39,129 bases of DNA. It comes from Diplocloster agilis. Its GTDB lineage: Bacteria; Bacillota; Clostridia; Lachnospirales; Lachnospiraceae. Positions 25,259 to 33,363 of the stretch are shown in pieces. The DNA is taken from the NCBI RefSeq assembly GCF_019042275.1, contig NZ_JAHQCW010000038.1, forward strand, positions 1 through 39,129, read 5' to 3'. The position numbers were made by a program, and so were the translations under genes. Each line of letters starts with the position of its first letter. Position 1 is the first letter of the stretch. The notes under the pieces are model-generated. The model was not told the origin of the DNA and did no database searches. It saw only the letters and a list, made by a program, of their open reading frames with translations.

Positions 25259-25308
25259 AAAGCAATACCTTCCTTTCTCACTTTCCTTTTTCTTGATTTT
25301 CCTTTTAA

Positions 25309-25321
25309 TTAAATGTTTTAA
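25309..25321. promoter_or_regulatory. Operator TTAAATGTTTTAA upstream of the importer operon
   Basis: This 13-base near-palindrome recurs exactly at 35567-35579 upstream of the transketolase operon. It lies just downstream of the -10 box of the predicted minus-strand promoter, a repressor position. The sequence is of the A/T-rich TTAAA..TTTAA type often seen for ROK-family XylR/NagC regulators, one of which is encoded nearby. Confidence 0.75.
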
Positions 25322-25334
25322 TTTAATAGGTAAA

Positions 25335-25364
25335 ATTTTAGGGAAGTCATATAACATTGAACAA
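25335..25364 (-). promoter_or_regulatory. Predicted promoter of the importer-SQase operon
   Basis: Minus-strand TTGTTC (25359-25364), an 18-base spacer and TAAAAT (25335-25340). RNA would start close to 25328, inside or next to the operator region. Confidence 0.55.
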
Positions 25365-25474
25365 TTCATCCCTATTTTCTCTGACCATGCTGTACAATTC
25401 GTTATACGTTTTCCCTTACAAACATGATTATATAGTATTTATATCCAATTGTAAATAGACATTTTGATTTTTCA

Positions 25475-25487
25475 TTAAATATTTTAA
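25475..25487. promoter_or_regulatory. Operator TTAAATATTTTAA upstream of the DUF4867-ROK operon
   Basis: A perfect 13-base A/T palindrome, identical to the site at 35656-35668. Centre-to-centre distance to the paired TTAAATGTTTTAA site is 166 bp. It sits upstream of the predicted plus-strand promoter at 25538-25567. Confidence 0.7.
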
Positions 25488-25537
25488 TCAATTTTGCCTG
25501 ACAGCGATATTTTCTCATTTTCAATTGCAAAAGCAAC

Positions 25538-25567
25538 TTGAATTTGATATGATTAATTTAATATTAT
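25538..25567 (+). promoter_or_regulatory. Possible promoter of the DUF4867-ROK operon
   Basis: TTGAAT (25538-25543), an 18-base spacer and TATTAT (25562-25567), about 60 bases upstream of the first start codon. Confidence 0.45.
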
Positions 25568-25630
25568 ATCTGCTGTCAGTCATTTTTTCTGTATCATTTA
25601 AAATCTTTAATTATTTATAGAGAGGATAAG

Positions 25631-26302
25631 ATGAATATGAATTTTGAACGTCTAAAAGAAAAAAATCCGGATATTCCCTTCTATCCGGTTACGGACGCAG
25701 CCTTTCAAACATACGGCCGTATTATCACCAGTTATCCGTTGGAGGAAGTTCTGGCGGTCATGGAAAAGAAGGACATTCCGGAAAGCGGAAACAAATATAC
25801 CGCATCCGATCCGGATTTGATGGACACGGAATTCGCGTCGCTCATGACCTCGCATTTTTATGCGGGAATTCCGTCCCAGGTTGGCTACTGCAACGGCACT
25901 ACCGACCGTTTGAACGCCTTGGAGTACCACAAATGCTCCGAACTTGATATCGCGGTCACGGATCTTGTCCTTCTTTTGAGCGATGTGCGGTTGATCCGCA
26001 GCAATCAGCTCTCCTCCGATCAGGTCACGGCTTTTTATGTACCGCGCGGGACAGCGGTCGAGCTCTACGCCACCACTCTTCACTTTGCACCCTGCCGGGT
26101 AAGTCCGGAAGGCTTTAAAAGTATTATTGTCCTGACGGCCGGCACCAACGAACCGCTTGCTTCTCTCCCCGAAGCAGTCACTTTGGAGGATCGGCTTATA
26201 TGGATGAAAAACAAATGGCTGATTGCCCATCCGGACAGCATCCCCGCCTCCAAAGGCGCTTACGCCGGAATACAAGGGGAAAATCTCCAGATTCAGATTT
26301 AA
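25631..26302 (+). CDS. DUF4867-like, cupin-type protein
   Basis: A 223-residue cytoplasmic protein that resembles the DUF4867 family of Firmicutes, found beside sugar isomerase and transporter genes. The central part (TAFYVPRGTAVELYATTLHFAPCRV) looks like a beta-sandwich/cupin core with a possible metal or sugar site around LHFAPC; IPSQVGYCNG precedes it. No signal peptide is present. AGAGGAT precedes the start. It is divergent from the importer-sulfoquinovosidase operon, shares its operator region and is co-transcribed with the ROK repressor 32 bp downstream. An SQ mutarotase or isomerase-type role is an attractive guess. Family assignment is from memory and function is unproven. Confidence 0.7.
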   Translation: MNMNFERLKEKNPDIPFYPVTDAAFQTYGRIITSYPLEEVLAVMEKKDIPESGNKYTASDPDLMDTEFASLMTSHFYAGIPSQVGYCNGTTDRLNALEYHKCSELDIAVTDLVLLLSDVRLIRSNQLSSDQVTAFYVPRGTAVELYATTLHFAPCRVSPEGFKSIIVLTAGTNEPLASLPEAVTLEDRLIWMKNKWLIAHPDSIPASKGAYAGIQGENLQIQI

Positions 26303-26334
26303 ATAAATATATTTACAAGAAGAGGGTATGTACT

Positions 26335-27555
26335 ATGGCGGAAACAAACGGAATTAATATGCTGGATGTGAAAAAAAAGAACCGTGGTTCCATTCTCCGG
26401 CTGATTTATCAAAATGGCAGTATCTCCAGAAAGGAGATCGCCACCGCATTGGGACTTACTCCGGCAGCCATCACACTAATAACCAACGACCTGATCGAGG
26501 AAGGGCTTTTGGAAGAAAGCAGCTTTGAGTCCTCCAATGTCGGACGTAAAGGACGAAAAGAAATACTGTTGGAAATACGAGGAAAAAAATTCGCGGCAAT
26601 CGGCGTTTATATCAGCAAACACAAATTCCGCATTATGTGTATGGATCTGAAAAACACGATTCTGTTTGAGGATACCGTTTTAACGGCGGACTGCTATTAT
26701 GACTCTTCAAAAATACTTGCGAAGCTCTGCCAAAGCGTTACAAACTTATTGGCAGATGACAAAATCCTGCACGGACGCACTCTCCTGGGGATGGGCGTCT
26801 GCGTAAATGGCATTGTAAAATCCCGCCAGGGAATCAGCGTGAAATCCTACGGTATCTGGGAAGAAAATGTACAGGTCATCGCCTATCTGGAGGAAGCCCT
26901 GCAGATACCGATTATCCTGACCAACAATATATGCGCGTTGGCCCACGGCGAAGCATTTTTATCCCGGCGGGAATATCTGGACAATATGCTTTTTATAAAA
27001 TACGGTCCTGGCGTCGGGGCGGCCAGGCTGAATTACCGGCACACCACTCATGATTTCGACTATAAAGCCATTGAGCTGGGCCATCTGATCGTGGAACCCG
27101 ATGGTCTTGCCTGCATATGCGGAAATCATGGATGTCTGGAAACCATAGCCAGCTACTCTTCCATAGAGCGCTCCATTTCGGAAGCCTTTTCCAAAGAAAA
27201 CACACCGATCCTCTACGAGCTTCTGGAGGGAAATCCTGAGAAATTCACAATCGAAGCGCTTGTAGAGGCATATGAACAGAATGATCCCCCCATTGTCAAA
27301 GCCCTGGAGAAGGTGATCCGTTATCTGTCTCTTGCCATCAAGAATTCGATCTGTATTCTGGAGCCCTCCTCCGTCATTTTATACGGAGAGCTTTTCGAGA
27401 GCGCCCGGTTCCGCGAAGTGCTGAATCAAAACCTAAAACTCTTTTCCGTCAGCGAGCGTGTTTCGTTCAGCCACTTCAACCTGGAGCTAGAGACCATCGG
27501 GCCGGCCTATACAATCATTAACCGCTTCTTTGAGTTGGGGGGGCATTTGCTTTAG
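26335..27555 (+). CDS. ROK-family transcriptional repressor
   Basis: XylR/NagC-type regulator, 406 residues. The N-terminal winged helix (residues about 10-75: KKNRGSILRLIYQNGSISRKEIATALGLTPAAITLITNDLIEEGLL) shows it is a repressor and not a sugar kinase. The C-terminal ROK domain has the zinc motif CICGNHGCLE and ELGHL preceding it. The start at 26335 has GAGGG eight bases upstream; longer readings run back into the previous gene. It is co-transcribed with the DUF4867-like gene. It is the best candidate for binding the TTAAATRTTTTAA sites in both divergent regions, and hence for controlling importer, sulfoquinovosidase and sulfo-transketolase genes together. The inducer may be SQ or sulfofructose (inference). 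Confidence 0.9.
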   Translation: MAETNGINMLDVKKKNRGSILRLIYQNGSISRKEIATALGLTPAAITLITNDLIEEGLLEESSFESSNVGRKGRKEILLEIRGKKFAAIGVYISKHKFRIMCMDLKNTILFEDTVLTADCYYDSSKILAKLCQSVTNLLADDKILHGRTLLGMGVCVNGIVKSRQGISVKSYGIWEENVQVIAYLEEALQIPIILTNNICALAHGEAFLSRREYLDNMLFIKYGPGVGAARLNYRHTTHDFDYKAIELGHLIVEPDGLACICGNHGCLETIASYSSIERSISEAFSKENTPILYELLEGNPEKFTIEALVEAYEQNDPPIVKALEKVIRYLSLAIKNSICILEPSSVILYGELFESARFREVLNQNLKLFSVSERVSFSHFNLELETIGPAYTIINRFFELGGHLL

Positions 27556-27580
27556 CGGGGTGTTTTTACTAAGGGCCGGA

Positions 27581-27867
27581 GAGGGAAGGCGGGGAGGACG
27601 GCACCGGGAGATGGGATCGGGGGAACGGTATCGGGCGTCAAATCGCTTCGGCCAGGCCTAAGAACGGGTAACTCCGATGTCGGGAGAACCTCTTATTGGC
27701 AGGGCCTGGAACAAACTCGCCAAAGGGCGGCTCGGACAGTGTTCCAGGCCCTGCGAGGTTCTCCCGGCATCTGCGTAACCCGTTCTAAGGCCTGACCTCA
27801 AGCGATTTGACGCCCGATACCGTTCCCCCGATCCCATCTCCCGGTGCCGCCCTCCCCGCCTTCCCTC
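27581..27867 (-). repeat. Giant hairpin element, family A copy 2 (about 127-bp arms)
   Basis: Left arm 27581-27712 pairs with right arm 27741-27867 around a 28-base loop. Read on the minus strand it matches the element at 7931-8265 in loop, inner shoulders and three asymmetric internal loops, while the outer stem has a different sequence that is still self-complementary. It starts 25 bp after the ROK stop codon, in the opposite orientation to that gene, just as copy 1 is opposite to the glycyl radical enzyme gene. Confidence 0.85.
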
Positions 27868-28238
27868 CCCTACTTTGGTGAAATATGGGGCTCGCTGTTG
27901 TTTTTTTACAGTAGGCGGTATTTTTACCTTGTTGCATTTGGGTGATTAGGCGATTACTGGGAGTCTCGTAATAAAAGGGCACACGGTTTCAGTATTATAG
28001 TTCTAAATTTTTCTTACTCCGGGTTCGTTTTCGTTTGAGGATGGATAGGATTGTTCTGGTACGAAATCAGAGACTCGGCATTGGAAGTCATATCTTCTAT
28101 GGAGTAGTGAATATTCACTGACGTCTGCAAACATAAATCCAAGCGGAATCGAGTATTTGTATGGGTATTTTAATCAGCATATTTTTTAGGCAGGGACACA
28201 GGTAACGGTGGCGCCCCTCTGCGGCCAGACCTTAGAAA
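27868..28238. other. Intergenic stretch, nothing recognised
   Basis: About 370 bases between two long hairpins in a convergent region. It is A/T-richer than its flanks. I see no coding region, RNA gene or promoter I can support. Confidence 0.4.
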
Positions 28239-28712
28239 GGGTCACTCCGAAGAGATGGAAACCTCGCGGGAGCCGGGATGCTCTTCCTCGGGGGTGGGTA
28301 TGTCCGCCGGCTGGGGCTGGGAACCGGGGCGGTGTCCGGGGATGCTCCCGGCGGATGGGTTCTTTTGTGTCTCCCCGGCAGCGCATAGGGCGGCTGTGCT
28401 GCTGCTTAGCGGAATCGGAAAGCCGGGTTCAGGATGACCGGCGGACTTCACGTCCGACGGGCAAGGGCCACTGAACCGGGAACGCATCATGCGTTCCTGG
28501 TGAATTGGCCCGGTTCCTGAACCCGGCTTTCCGATTCCACTTAGCAGCAGCCAGCGCAAGCCCTCCGCGCTGCCGGAGAGACACAAAAGAACCCATCCGC
28601 CGGGAGCATCCCCGGACACCGCCCCGGTTCCCAGCCCCAGCCGGCGGACATACCCACCCCCGAGGAAGAGCATCCCGGCTCCCGCGAGGTTTCCATCTCT
28701 TCGGAGTGACCC
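28239..28712. repeat. Giant hairpin element, family B (about 195-bp arms)
   Basis: Left arm 28239-28433 pairs nearly perfectly with right arm 28516-28712. The 82-base loop has two mini-hairpins (CGGAC/GTCCG at 28443-28457 and GAACGCATCATGCGTTC around 28480-28496). The right-arm and loop sequences recur in the repeat region at 1-463. The outer shoulder (GGGTCACTCCGAAGAG..GGAAACCTCGC) resembles the inner shoulder of the family A hairpins, so the families are related modules. It ends 33 bp after the exporter gene's stop codon. Open frames across it are symmetrical by-products of the palindrome. Confidence 0.88.
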
Positions 28713-28745
28713 GCCCCCCCAAGGCCTCACCCCCCCGAGGTACCA

Positions 28746-29660
28746 TCATTCCCCTGCGCAGCGCGCTTTCTTTTTTTGTTCCATCAGGATTCCGAAGGCG
28801 CCGGCCAGTACGACTGTGATTCCCAGAAGCTGCATGGTAGCCAGCTTTTCTTTGAAGAGAAGAAAACAGATCAGGGTGGAGACGATCGGCATCAGGAGGA
28901 GGAAGACTTTTACGATCCAGACAGGGAACCGCCGCAGGTTATAGTAGTAGACAATGTAGACCAGGGTCTGGCCCAGTCCGGCCAGGAGCGCTGCGGTTAA
29001 CGTGGATTTGTCCTGGATCAGGATTTTGAGTTCCCCGAGCCGTCCCATCAGGATTGTCGCGATGGTAAACAGGATCATGGTGACGATGTTGTTGTAGTAG
29101 GCTATCACATTGTCGGCGACGGGATTTTTTTTGTCCAGCTGGACGCTCTTTATGACGAACGCGTTGATGGATACGAACAGGGCGCTCAGGATAAAGAAGA
29201 TGTCACCCCGGCCTCCCAGGCTGAAGCTGCCGAAATCGACGCCCATGACCAGGAATACGCCGAAGAGCATGACAAAGGTGTAGGCCCAGTCGAATTTTGT
29301 GAAGCGCTCTTTGTAAATGATGACGGAAATCAGGTTTACAAAGATAATATCGCATTTTAACAGGGCGGTACCGATTCCGGCTGCCGACAGGGACAGGCCG
29401 ATAAAGGCGGTCAGATCCAGAAGGAAGCCAAGGCAGCCGATCAGGATGAGGCGGGCAGTTACCCCCTTTGTATGTAACAGCAGTTTGAGTTCCCCTTTTT
29501 TCCACATAAGGAGGGTTAAAAGTATCAGGGTGATAAAACGGATTACGATACCGACGGAAAATACGCTTAGGCCCTGTACCGCTTTCTGGCTGGCCACATA
29601 GTAGCTGCCCCATATGAGAGCCAGCAGCAGTAGCGGCAGGGTTTGCTTTGGTTTTATCAT
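28746..29660 (-). CDS. EamA/DMT-family transporter, probable sulfonate exporter
   Basis: Ten-helix drug/metabolite-type transporter, 304 residues, with two EamA repeats (first from ALIWGSYYVASQKAVQG, second from LAGLGQTLVYIVYYYNLRR). The first repeat keeps the W-G-x-x-x motif after the first helix. Its ATG overlaps the stop of the transaldolase gene by 4 bp, indicating translational coupling as last gene of the operon. Sulfoglycolysis needs an exporter for its C2 or C3 sulfonate end product, and this is the only candidate in the locus; uptake of a substrate is the alternative. It ends next to a long hairpin that may serve as terminator. Confidence 0.85.
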   Translation of the reverse strand: MIKPKQTLPLLLLALIWGSYYVASQKAVQGLSVFSVGIVIRFITLILLTLLMWKKGELKLLLHTKGVTARLILIGCLGFLLDLTAFIGLSLSAAGIGTALLKCDIIFVNLISVIIYKERFTKFDWAYTFVMLFGVFLVMGVDFGSFSLGGRGDIFFILSALFVSINAFVIKSVQLDKKNPVADNVIAYYNNIVTMILFTIATILMGRLGELKILIQDKSTLTAALLAGLGQTLVYIVYYYNLRRFPVWIVKVFLLLMPIVSTLICFLLFKEKLATMQLLGITVVLAGAFGILMEQKKKARCAGE

Positions 29661-30808
29661 ATCTGTTGGCGCGTTTTAAGCTGCGCCTCGGCTTGGGTTG
29701 CCGCAGCTGCCTTGGTCAGGGACGGCTCGGGGGCCGGCAGCGGGTATATCATGTAGCCGCGGATCAGTCTGCACAGATCATCGTATCCGGCAATGAAGGT
29801 GTCAAGGGTCGCCTGGAACGCTCCGTAGGTCTCGAACTCACAGGGACGCATTCCTTTTTCATCGAAGGCTTTGTGGAATTCTTCCAGACGGTTTAATTCC
29901 TGGAGGTATTCTTCTTTTACGGGATCGTGGATCCGGTCTTTTACTTCCACCTGACAGGCGTTTAAGCGTTTGTGCCAGGAATAGTTGATCGTCTGGGCCA
30001 GATCTCCCCCGATAAATTCGGACCAGTGATATTGGTTGCGGTTCGCCGCGGTCAGAAGGCGGGTGGCGTATCCGCGTTCCCGGAAGATCCGGTACGCTTC
30101 TTTCATGACTGCCACACCGGCCCATTCCAAGGCTTCCGGTTCTATGACTATGCCCGTCTTTTTTATATATTCTTTCATCCAGTCGTCGGTTCTTCCGATC
30201 ATGATGGTGCAGATGGGCGCCATTTGGTCAACGGGAAGCCCTTCTGCTTTTCTGCGTTTTAACCCTCGCTCTACGGCTTCGGCTACGCAGACTGCCTGGG
30301 CTACGGTGAAGGAGACGGTCGCATTGATACTAACCCCCTGGTATGTGACTTCTTCCATTGCCGCTATCCCCGCCTCGCAGGCCGGCATCTTTATCTGCAT
30401 GTTCTCACCCAGAGAGTTCAGGTGTAATGCCTGTTTTACCATTTTTCCGGTATTGCGGTAGTATTTGGCATTTGTCTGGATGGACAGACGGCCTTTTTTC
30501 CCTTGGAACTCACGGAAAATGGGAAGCAGCTTTTTGCTTCTCAAGGCTCCGATTTCATCGATCAGCTTCCATGCGATCTCATCCTCGTCCGCTTCCGGAT
30601 TCTCATCAATCAATGCACATATCCTGGGCTCCCATGTGGCAAGCTCATTTTTGATCACGCTGCCGACAATGATCGGATTGCTGGTTGCTCCCACGATCCC
30701 CCGTTCCAGTCCGTAATTCAACTCTTCTTCCCCGCAGGAATCCATCCAGATGTCCGTATCCGGGAAACGTATGGCTGTTTCATGTAATTTTCCTAAGTAT
30801 TCGCTCAT
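29657..30808 (-). CDS. Transaldolase-family protein (long form)
   Basis: A TIM-barrel transaldolase, 383 residues. TSNPIIVGSVIK matches the family N-terminal signature and MQIKMPACEAG carries the Schiff-base Lys140; SINATVSFTVAQAV follows as in transaldolases. The C-terminal ~45 residues are a P/A/T-rich tail outside the normal fold. GAGGTAAAGG precedes the start. It lies 208 bp after the shorter transaldolase gene and overlaps the exporter gene by 4 bp. Possible roles: cleaving 6-deoxy-6-sulfofructose to sulfolactaldehyde with C3 transfer to glyceraldehyde-3-phosphate, as in the sulfo-transaldolase pathway, or ordinary pentose-phosphate carbon shuffling of the xylulose-5-phosphate made by transketolase. 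The sequence alone does not decide. Confidence 0.85.
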   Translation of the reverse strand: MSEYLGKLHETAIRFPDTDIWMDSCGEEELNYGLERGIVGATSNPIIVGSVIKNELATWEPRICALIDENPEADEDEIAWKLIDEIGALRSKKLLPIFREFQGKKGRLSIQTNAKYYRNTGKMVKQALHLNSLGENMQIKMPACEAGIAAMEEVTYQGVSINATVSFTVAQAVCVAEAVERGLKRRKAEGLPVDQMAPICTIMIGRTDDWMKEYIKKTGIVIEPEALEWAGVAVMKEAYRIFRERGYATRLLTAANRNQYHWSEFIGGDLAQTINYSWHKRLNACQVEVKDRIHDPVKEEYLQELNRLEEFHKAFDEKGMRPCEFETYGAFQATLDTFIAGYDDLCRLIRGYMIYPLPAPEPSLTKAAAATQAEAQLKTRQQI

Positions 30809-31016
30809 CCTTTACCTCGTTTCTGCGCGGCTGTAAAATTTAAATTTCTCTTGTAAAGCCTTCCGCCTTCGGGAGAACACCCGGCGCATCATCTTCTCAG
30901 CCGCCGGATAATCCTCCTGAGGGCTTATTCTCCAATCGGATGTATTATCATTTTAGATGGGAGTATGGCGGCGCCGCACAGCCCCATATCCTTTCTGTTT
31001 TTATGCAATCACCTGG

Positions 31017-31694
31017 TCATTCCCGGACGGTGTTGTCCCAGGCATCCCGAAAGACTTCCAGACCATAGGTAGTAAAGGGATGTTCGAAACTGGCCTTATA
31101 GACGTCCAGGCCACAGGTTACGATATCCGCTCCCATCGCCGCAAAATCTCCGATCTGCCTGCCGTTGCGGACGGCCGCGACGATTATCTCTGTTTGGAAA
31201 TTGAATTTTTTGTAAACTTCGATAATATTCCGTATGTAGTCCGCACTGTCGCCGCTGTTTTCTTTCCAGCCCACGAAAGGGGATACGAACTTCGCGTTCA
31301 GTTTGCCGGCCGGAATGGCCTGGGATGTGCTGAATACCAGTGTAACGTTGGTACGAATCCCGGCTTCCTCCAGCTTTTTCGCCGCGATCAGTCCCTGTTC
31401 GCAGCACGGAATCTTAATCGCATAGTTCGGAGAATAGGAGGACACTTCTTTCGCGGCTGTTACCATTTCTTCCCATGTATCCAGATGGGGATTGATCTCA
31501 AAGGATACCGGGAACCGGTCTATGCCCTGAAGCCCCTTTTTTTCGATCCAGGCTGCGATATCCCGTACCACCTGCATAAAAGGTTTTCCGCTCATTTTAA
31601 TGTGCTTCGGGTTCGTGGTCACCCCGTCGATACAATAATTCTCAAAGGCGTATTCGATTTCCTCTAATCTGGCGCTGTCTAAAAAATATTTCAT
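31017..31694 (-). CDS. Transaldolase / fructose-6-phosphate aldolase-like (TalC/FSA type)
   Basis: A compact 225-residue transaldolase of the TalC/MipB/FSA group. MKYFLDSARLEEIEYA and GVTTNPK form the N-terminal signature; YAIKIPCCEQG holds the catalytic Lys94; IRTNVTLVFSTSQA follows. A strong AAAGGAG precedes the start. The 205-bp gap after the RpiB-like gene contains an A/T-rich tandem repeat. In this operon a sulfofructose transaldolase is a good hypothesis; pentose-phosphate transaldolase is the conservative reading. FSA-type enzymes also serve in the pathway reported for YbiW-like glycyl radical enzymes, but this gene is not near that operon. Confidence 0.87.
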   Translation of the reverse strand: MKYFLDSARLEEIEYAFENYCIDGVTTNPKHIKMSGKPFMQVVRDIAAWIEKKGLQGIDRFPVSFEINPHLDTWEEMVTAAKEVSSYSPNYAIKIPCCEQGLIAAKKLEEAGIRTNVTLVFSTSQAIPAGKLNAKFVSPFVGWKENSGDSADYIRNIIEVYKKFNFQTEIIVAAVRNGRQIGDFAAMGADIVTCGLDVYKASFEHPFTTYGLEVFRDAWDNTVRE

Positions 31695-31745
31695 AACTGC
31701 TCCTTTCTATCTGCCGTCTTTCTATACACTATACGTTTCCACTCA

Positions 31746-31844
31746 CTATATCTTTTTACCCACCATATCTTTTCCCACTATATCTTTCTATCCGCTATAT
31801 CTTTTTATCCGCTATATCTTTCTGTTCACAATATCTTTTCATCC
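31746..31844. repeat. A/T-rich tandem repeat in the operon, about six units of 15-18 bp
   Basis: Imperfect units with core TATATCTTT(T/C)TATCCG, in head-to-tail order between the RpiB-like and TalC-like genes. The units touch without spacers, so this is not a CRISPR array. A related ATCTTTTATT repeat lies at 34245-34290 in the same operon. Confidence 0.75.
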
Positions 31845-31899
31845 AACTTATTCGCAATAGGTCAGCCAAAATATCCGCCAGGCCTTTCGTAATAAGCCG

Positions 31900-32379
31900 T
31901 TAATCCGCATAGATTTGTTTTTCCAGTGAAAATACTTCCTCTCTCGCATTTCGAAGAAATTCCTGCCTCCACTCTTCCAGCCCCTGGGTAAATCCGGTGT
32001 TTAAGAATACGTCCGCCATCTCACAGCCCAGCACGTCGGCAGTCACCCAGCCGCCCATGGTCAGCACGTTAGCGTCGTTCACCGCGCGGCACATTCTGGC
32101 CGCGTAGGTGCTTTCACAGACAGCGGCATAGACACCTCTAAATTTGTTGGCCACCACCGCCATTCCCATTCCTGTGCCGCAGATGAGGATGCCTTTTTCA
32201 TATTCCTGATCCTGTATTTTTTTAGCCAGGATGGGGGCCACCTGAAAATAGGGCATCGGCTCATCCACGTTTTTTGTCCCGCAGTCTTCCACTTCATATC
32301 CCGCTTCGGCCAGATGTACTTTGACCGCCTCTTTTAGAAAAAATCCTGATTTGTCTGATCCGATCACAATCTTTTTCAT
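31900..32379 (-). CDS. RpiB/LacAB-family isomerase, candidate sulfoerythrose isomerase
   Basis: Ribose-5-phosphate isomerase B-type protein, 159 residues. LICGTGMG carries the catalytic Cys67-Gly-Thr motif and NDANVLTMGG matches the family. The usual N-terminal DHAGF motif is DKSGF here (Asp9-Lys10-Ser11-Gly12): the normal His is replaced by Lys, suggesting an altered substrate. Its ATG overlaps the stop of the transketolase C-half by 4 bp, so the two are translationally coupled. In the sulfo-transketolase pathway an RpiB-type enzyme interconverts 4-deoxy-4-sulfoerythrose and 4-deoxy-4-sulfoerythrulose (called SqwI in published work, from memory). Ordinary ribose-5-phosphate isomerase or galactose-6-phosphate isomerase subunit are alternatives. 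Confidence 0.86.
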   Translation of the reverse strand: MKKIVIGSDKSGFFLKEAVKVHLAEAGYEVEDCGTKNVDEPMPYFQVAPILAKKIQDQEYEKGILICGTGMGMAVVANKFRGVYAAVCESTYAARMCRAVNDANVLTMGGWVTADVLGCEMADVFLNTGFTQGLEEWRQEFLRNAREEVFSLEKQIYAD

Positions 32380-33359
32380 GCCTGTTCCCTCCTGATTTGG
32401 ATTGCCTGCTTTGCGGCGGCAACGATCTCTTTTTTTGTCAATCCGTACTTCTCCTGCAGAAATCCCGTGAATCCGACTTCTCCGAAGTGATCCTGCACGC
32501 CGACCCTGATCACCGGGACCGGGAAAGTTCCGGACAGGAATTCGCTGACCGCTCCCCCCAGCGCCCCAATCACGCTATGATTTTCGGCGGTTACGACGGC
32601 TTTCGTCTTTTTCGCGCTTTTTAATACCAAGTCTTCGTCCAGGGGCTTCAGTGTATGAATATTGATAATTTCCGCATCGATCCCTTCTTTTTTTAGTTCC
32701 TTTTCCGCTTCCACCGCTTCCGCCACCATGATCCCGGTCGCCAGTATCGTGACGTCGGCGCCTTCTTTGAGCACAGTGCCTTTACCAAGTGTGAATTCCT
32801 GGTCCTCATTAAAGATAGATACGGCGTTTCTGCGGAGCAGACGGATATAGACCGGCCCATAGTGGGAGACGATCTGCGGAAATATTTTACGAAGCTGAGC
32901 GCTGTCTACCGGCTCGTAGATGACCATTCCCGGAATGTTTCTCATAACCGCCATGTCCTCCATGCTCATATGAGTACCGCCGTTTAATTCAGCCGTGACG
33001 CCGGGGTCGCTTCCCATCATTTTTACGTTCAGCCCCGCGTAGGCTATGGATAACGTCACCTGGTCGCAGGCTCTTCTGGTGGTAAACGGCGTAAAGGTAT
33101 GGGTAAAAGGAATTTTTCCCATAGCGGACATTCCGGCCGCCACCGACATCATATTGGCCTCTGCGATTCCCACATTGATGGTGCGTTCCGGGAACCGTTC
33201 TTTAAAACGTATGGTACCTGCCGCCTTCATAAGATCGGCTTCCAGAATGACGATATCCGGATTTTGCTCACCCGCCTCGATCAGCAGATCCACATAGGTC
33301 TCCCTCAGCCACCGTTCTTCCTTGCTTCCTGTCGCCATTGTTTCCTTTATCGCTGTCAT
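32376..33359 (-). CDS. Transketolase, C-terminal (pyrimidine-binding) subunit
   Basis: Second half of a split thiamine-diphosphate transketolase, 327 residues. NVGIAEANMM has the glutamate that activates ThDP; GGTHMSMEDMAVMRNIPG matches the substrate-channel segment; the C-terminal domain (HTLKPLDEDLVLKSAKKTKAVVTAENHS) is the transketolase C domain. It begins 4 bp after the N-half gene stop, with AGGAGGG upstream, and must work as a heterotetramer with that subunit. In sulfo-transketolase loci the pair (reported as SqwG/SqwH) removes a C2 unit from 6-deoxy-6-sulfofructose, and again from sulfoerythrulose, giving xylulose-5-phosphate twice and finally sulfoacetaldehyde. Ordinary pentose-phosphate function is the alternative. 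Confidence 0.9.
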   Translation of the reverse strand: MTAIKETMATGSKEERWLRETYVDLLIEAGEQNPDIVILEADLMKAAGTIRFKERFPERTINVGIAEANMMSVAAGMSAMGKIPFTHTFTPFTTRRACDQVTLSIAYAGLNVKMMGSDPGVTAELNGGTHMSMEDMAVMRNIPGMVIYEPVDSAQLRKIFPQIVSHYGPVYIRLLRRNAVSIFNEDQEFTLGKGTVLKEGADVTILATGIMVAEAVEAEKELKKEGIDAEIINIHTLKPLDEDLVLKSAKKTKAVVTAENHSVIGALGGAVSEFLSGTFPVPVIRVGVQDHFGEVGFTGFLQEKYGLTKKEIVAAAKQAIQIRREQA

Positions 33360-33363
33360 CGCC

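Noticed and set aside
26335-27555. ROK-family sugar kinase that could phosphorylate an amino sugar for NagA/NagB
   Set aside because: It has an N-terminal winged helix-turn-helix, so it is a repressor; a kinase role is unlikely.
28186-28819. Several overlapping open frames on both strands, with near-identical proteins
   Set aside because: They are mirror images created by the 195-bp palindrome; composition is G/R/P-rich with no ribosome sites or domains.
31746-31844. Possible CRISPR array
   Set aside because: Units are 15-18 bp, imperfect and directly adjacent with no spacers; no cas genes are nearby.
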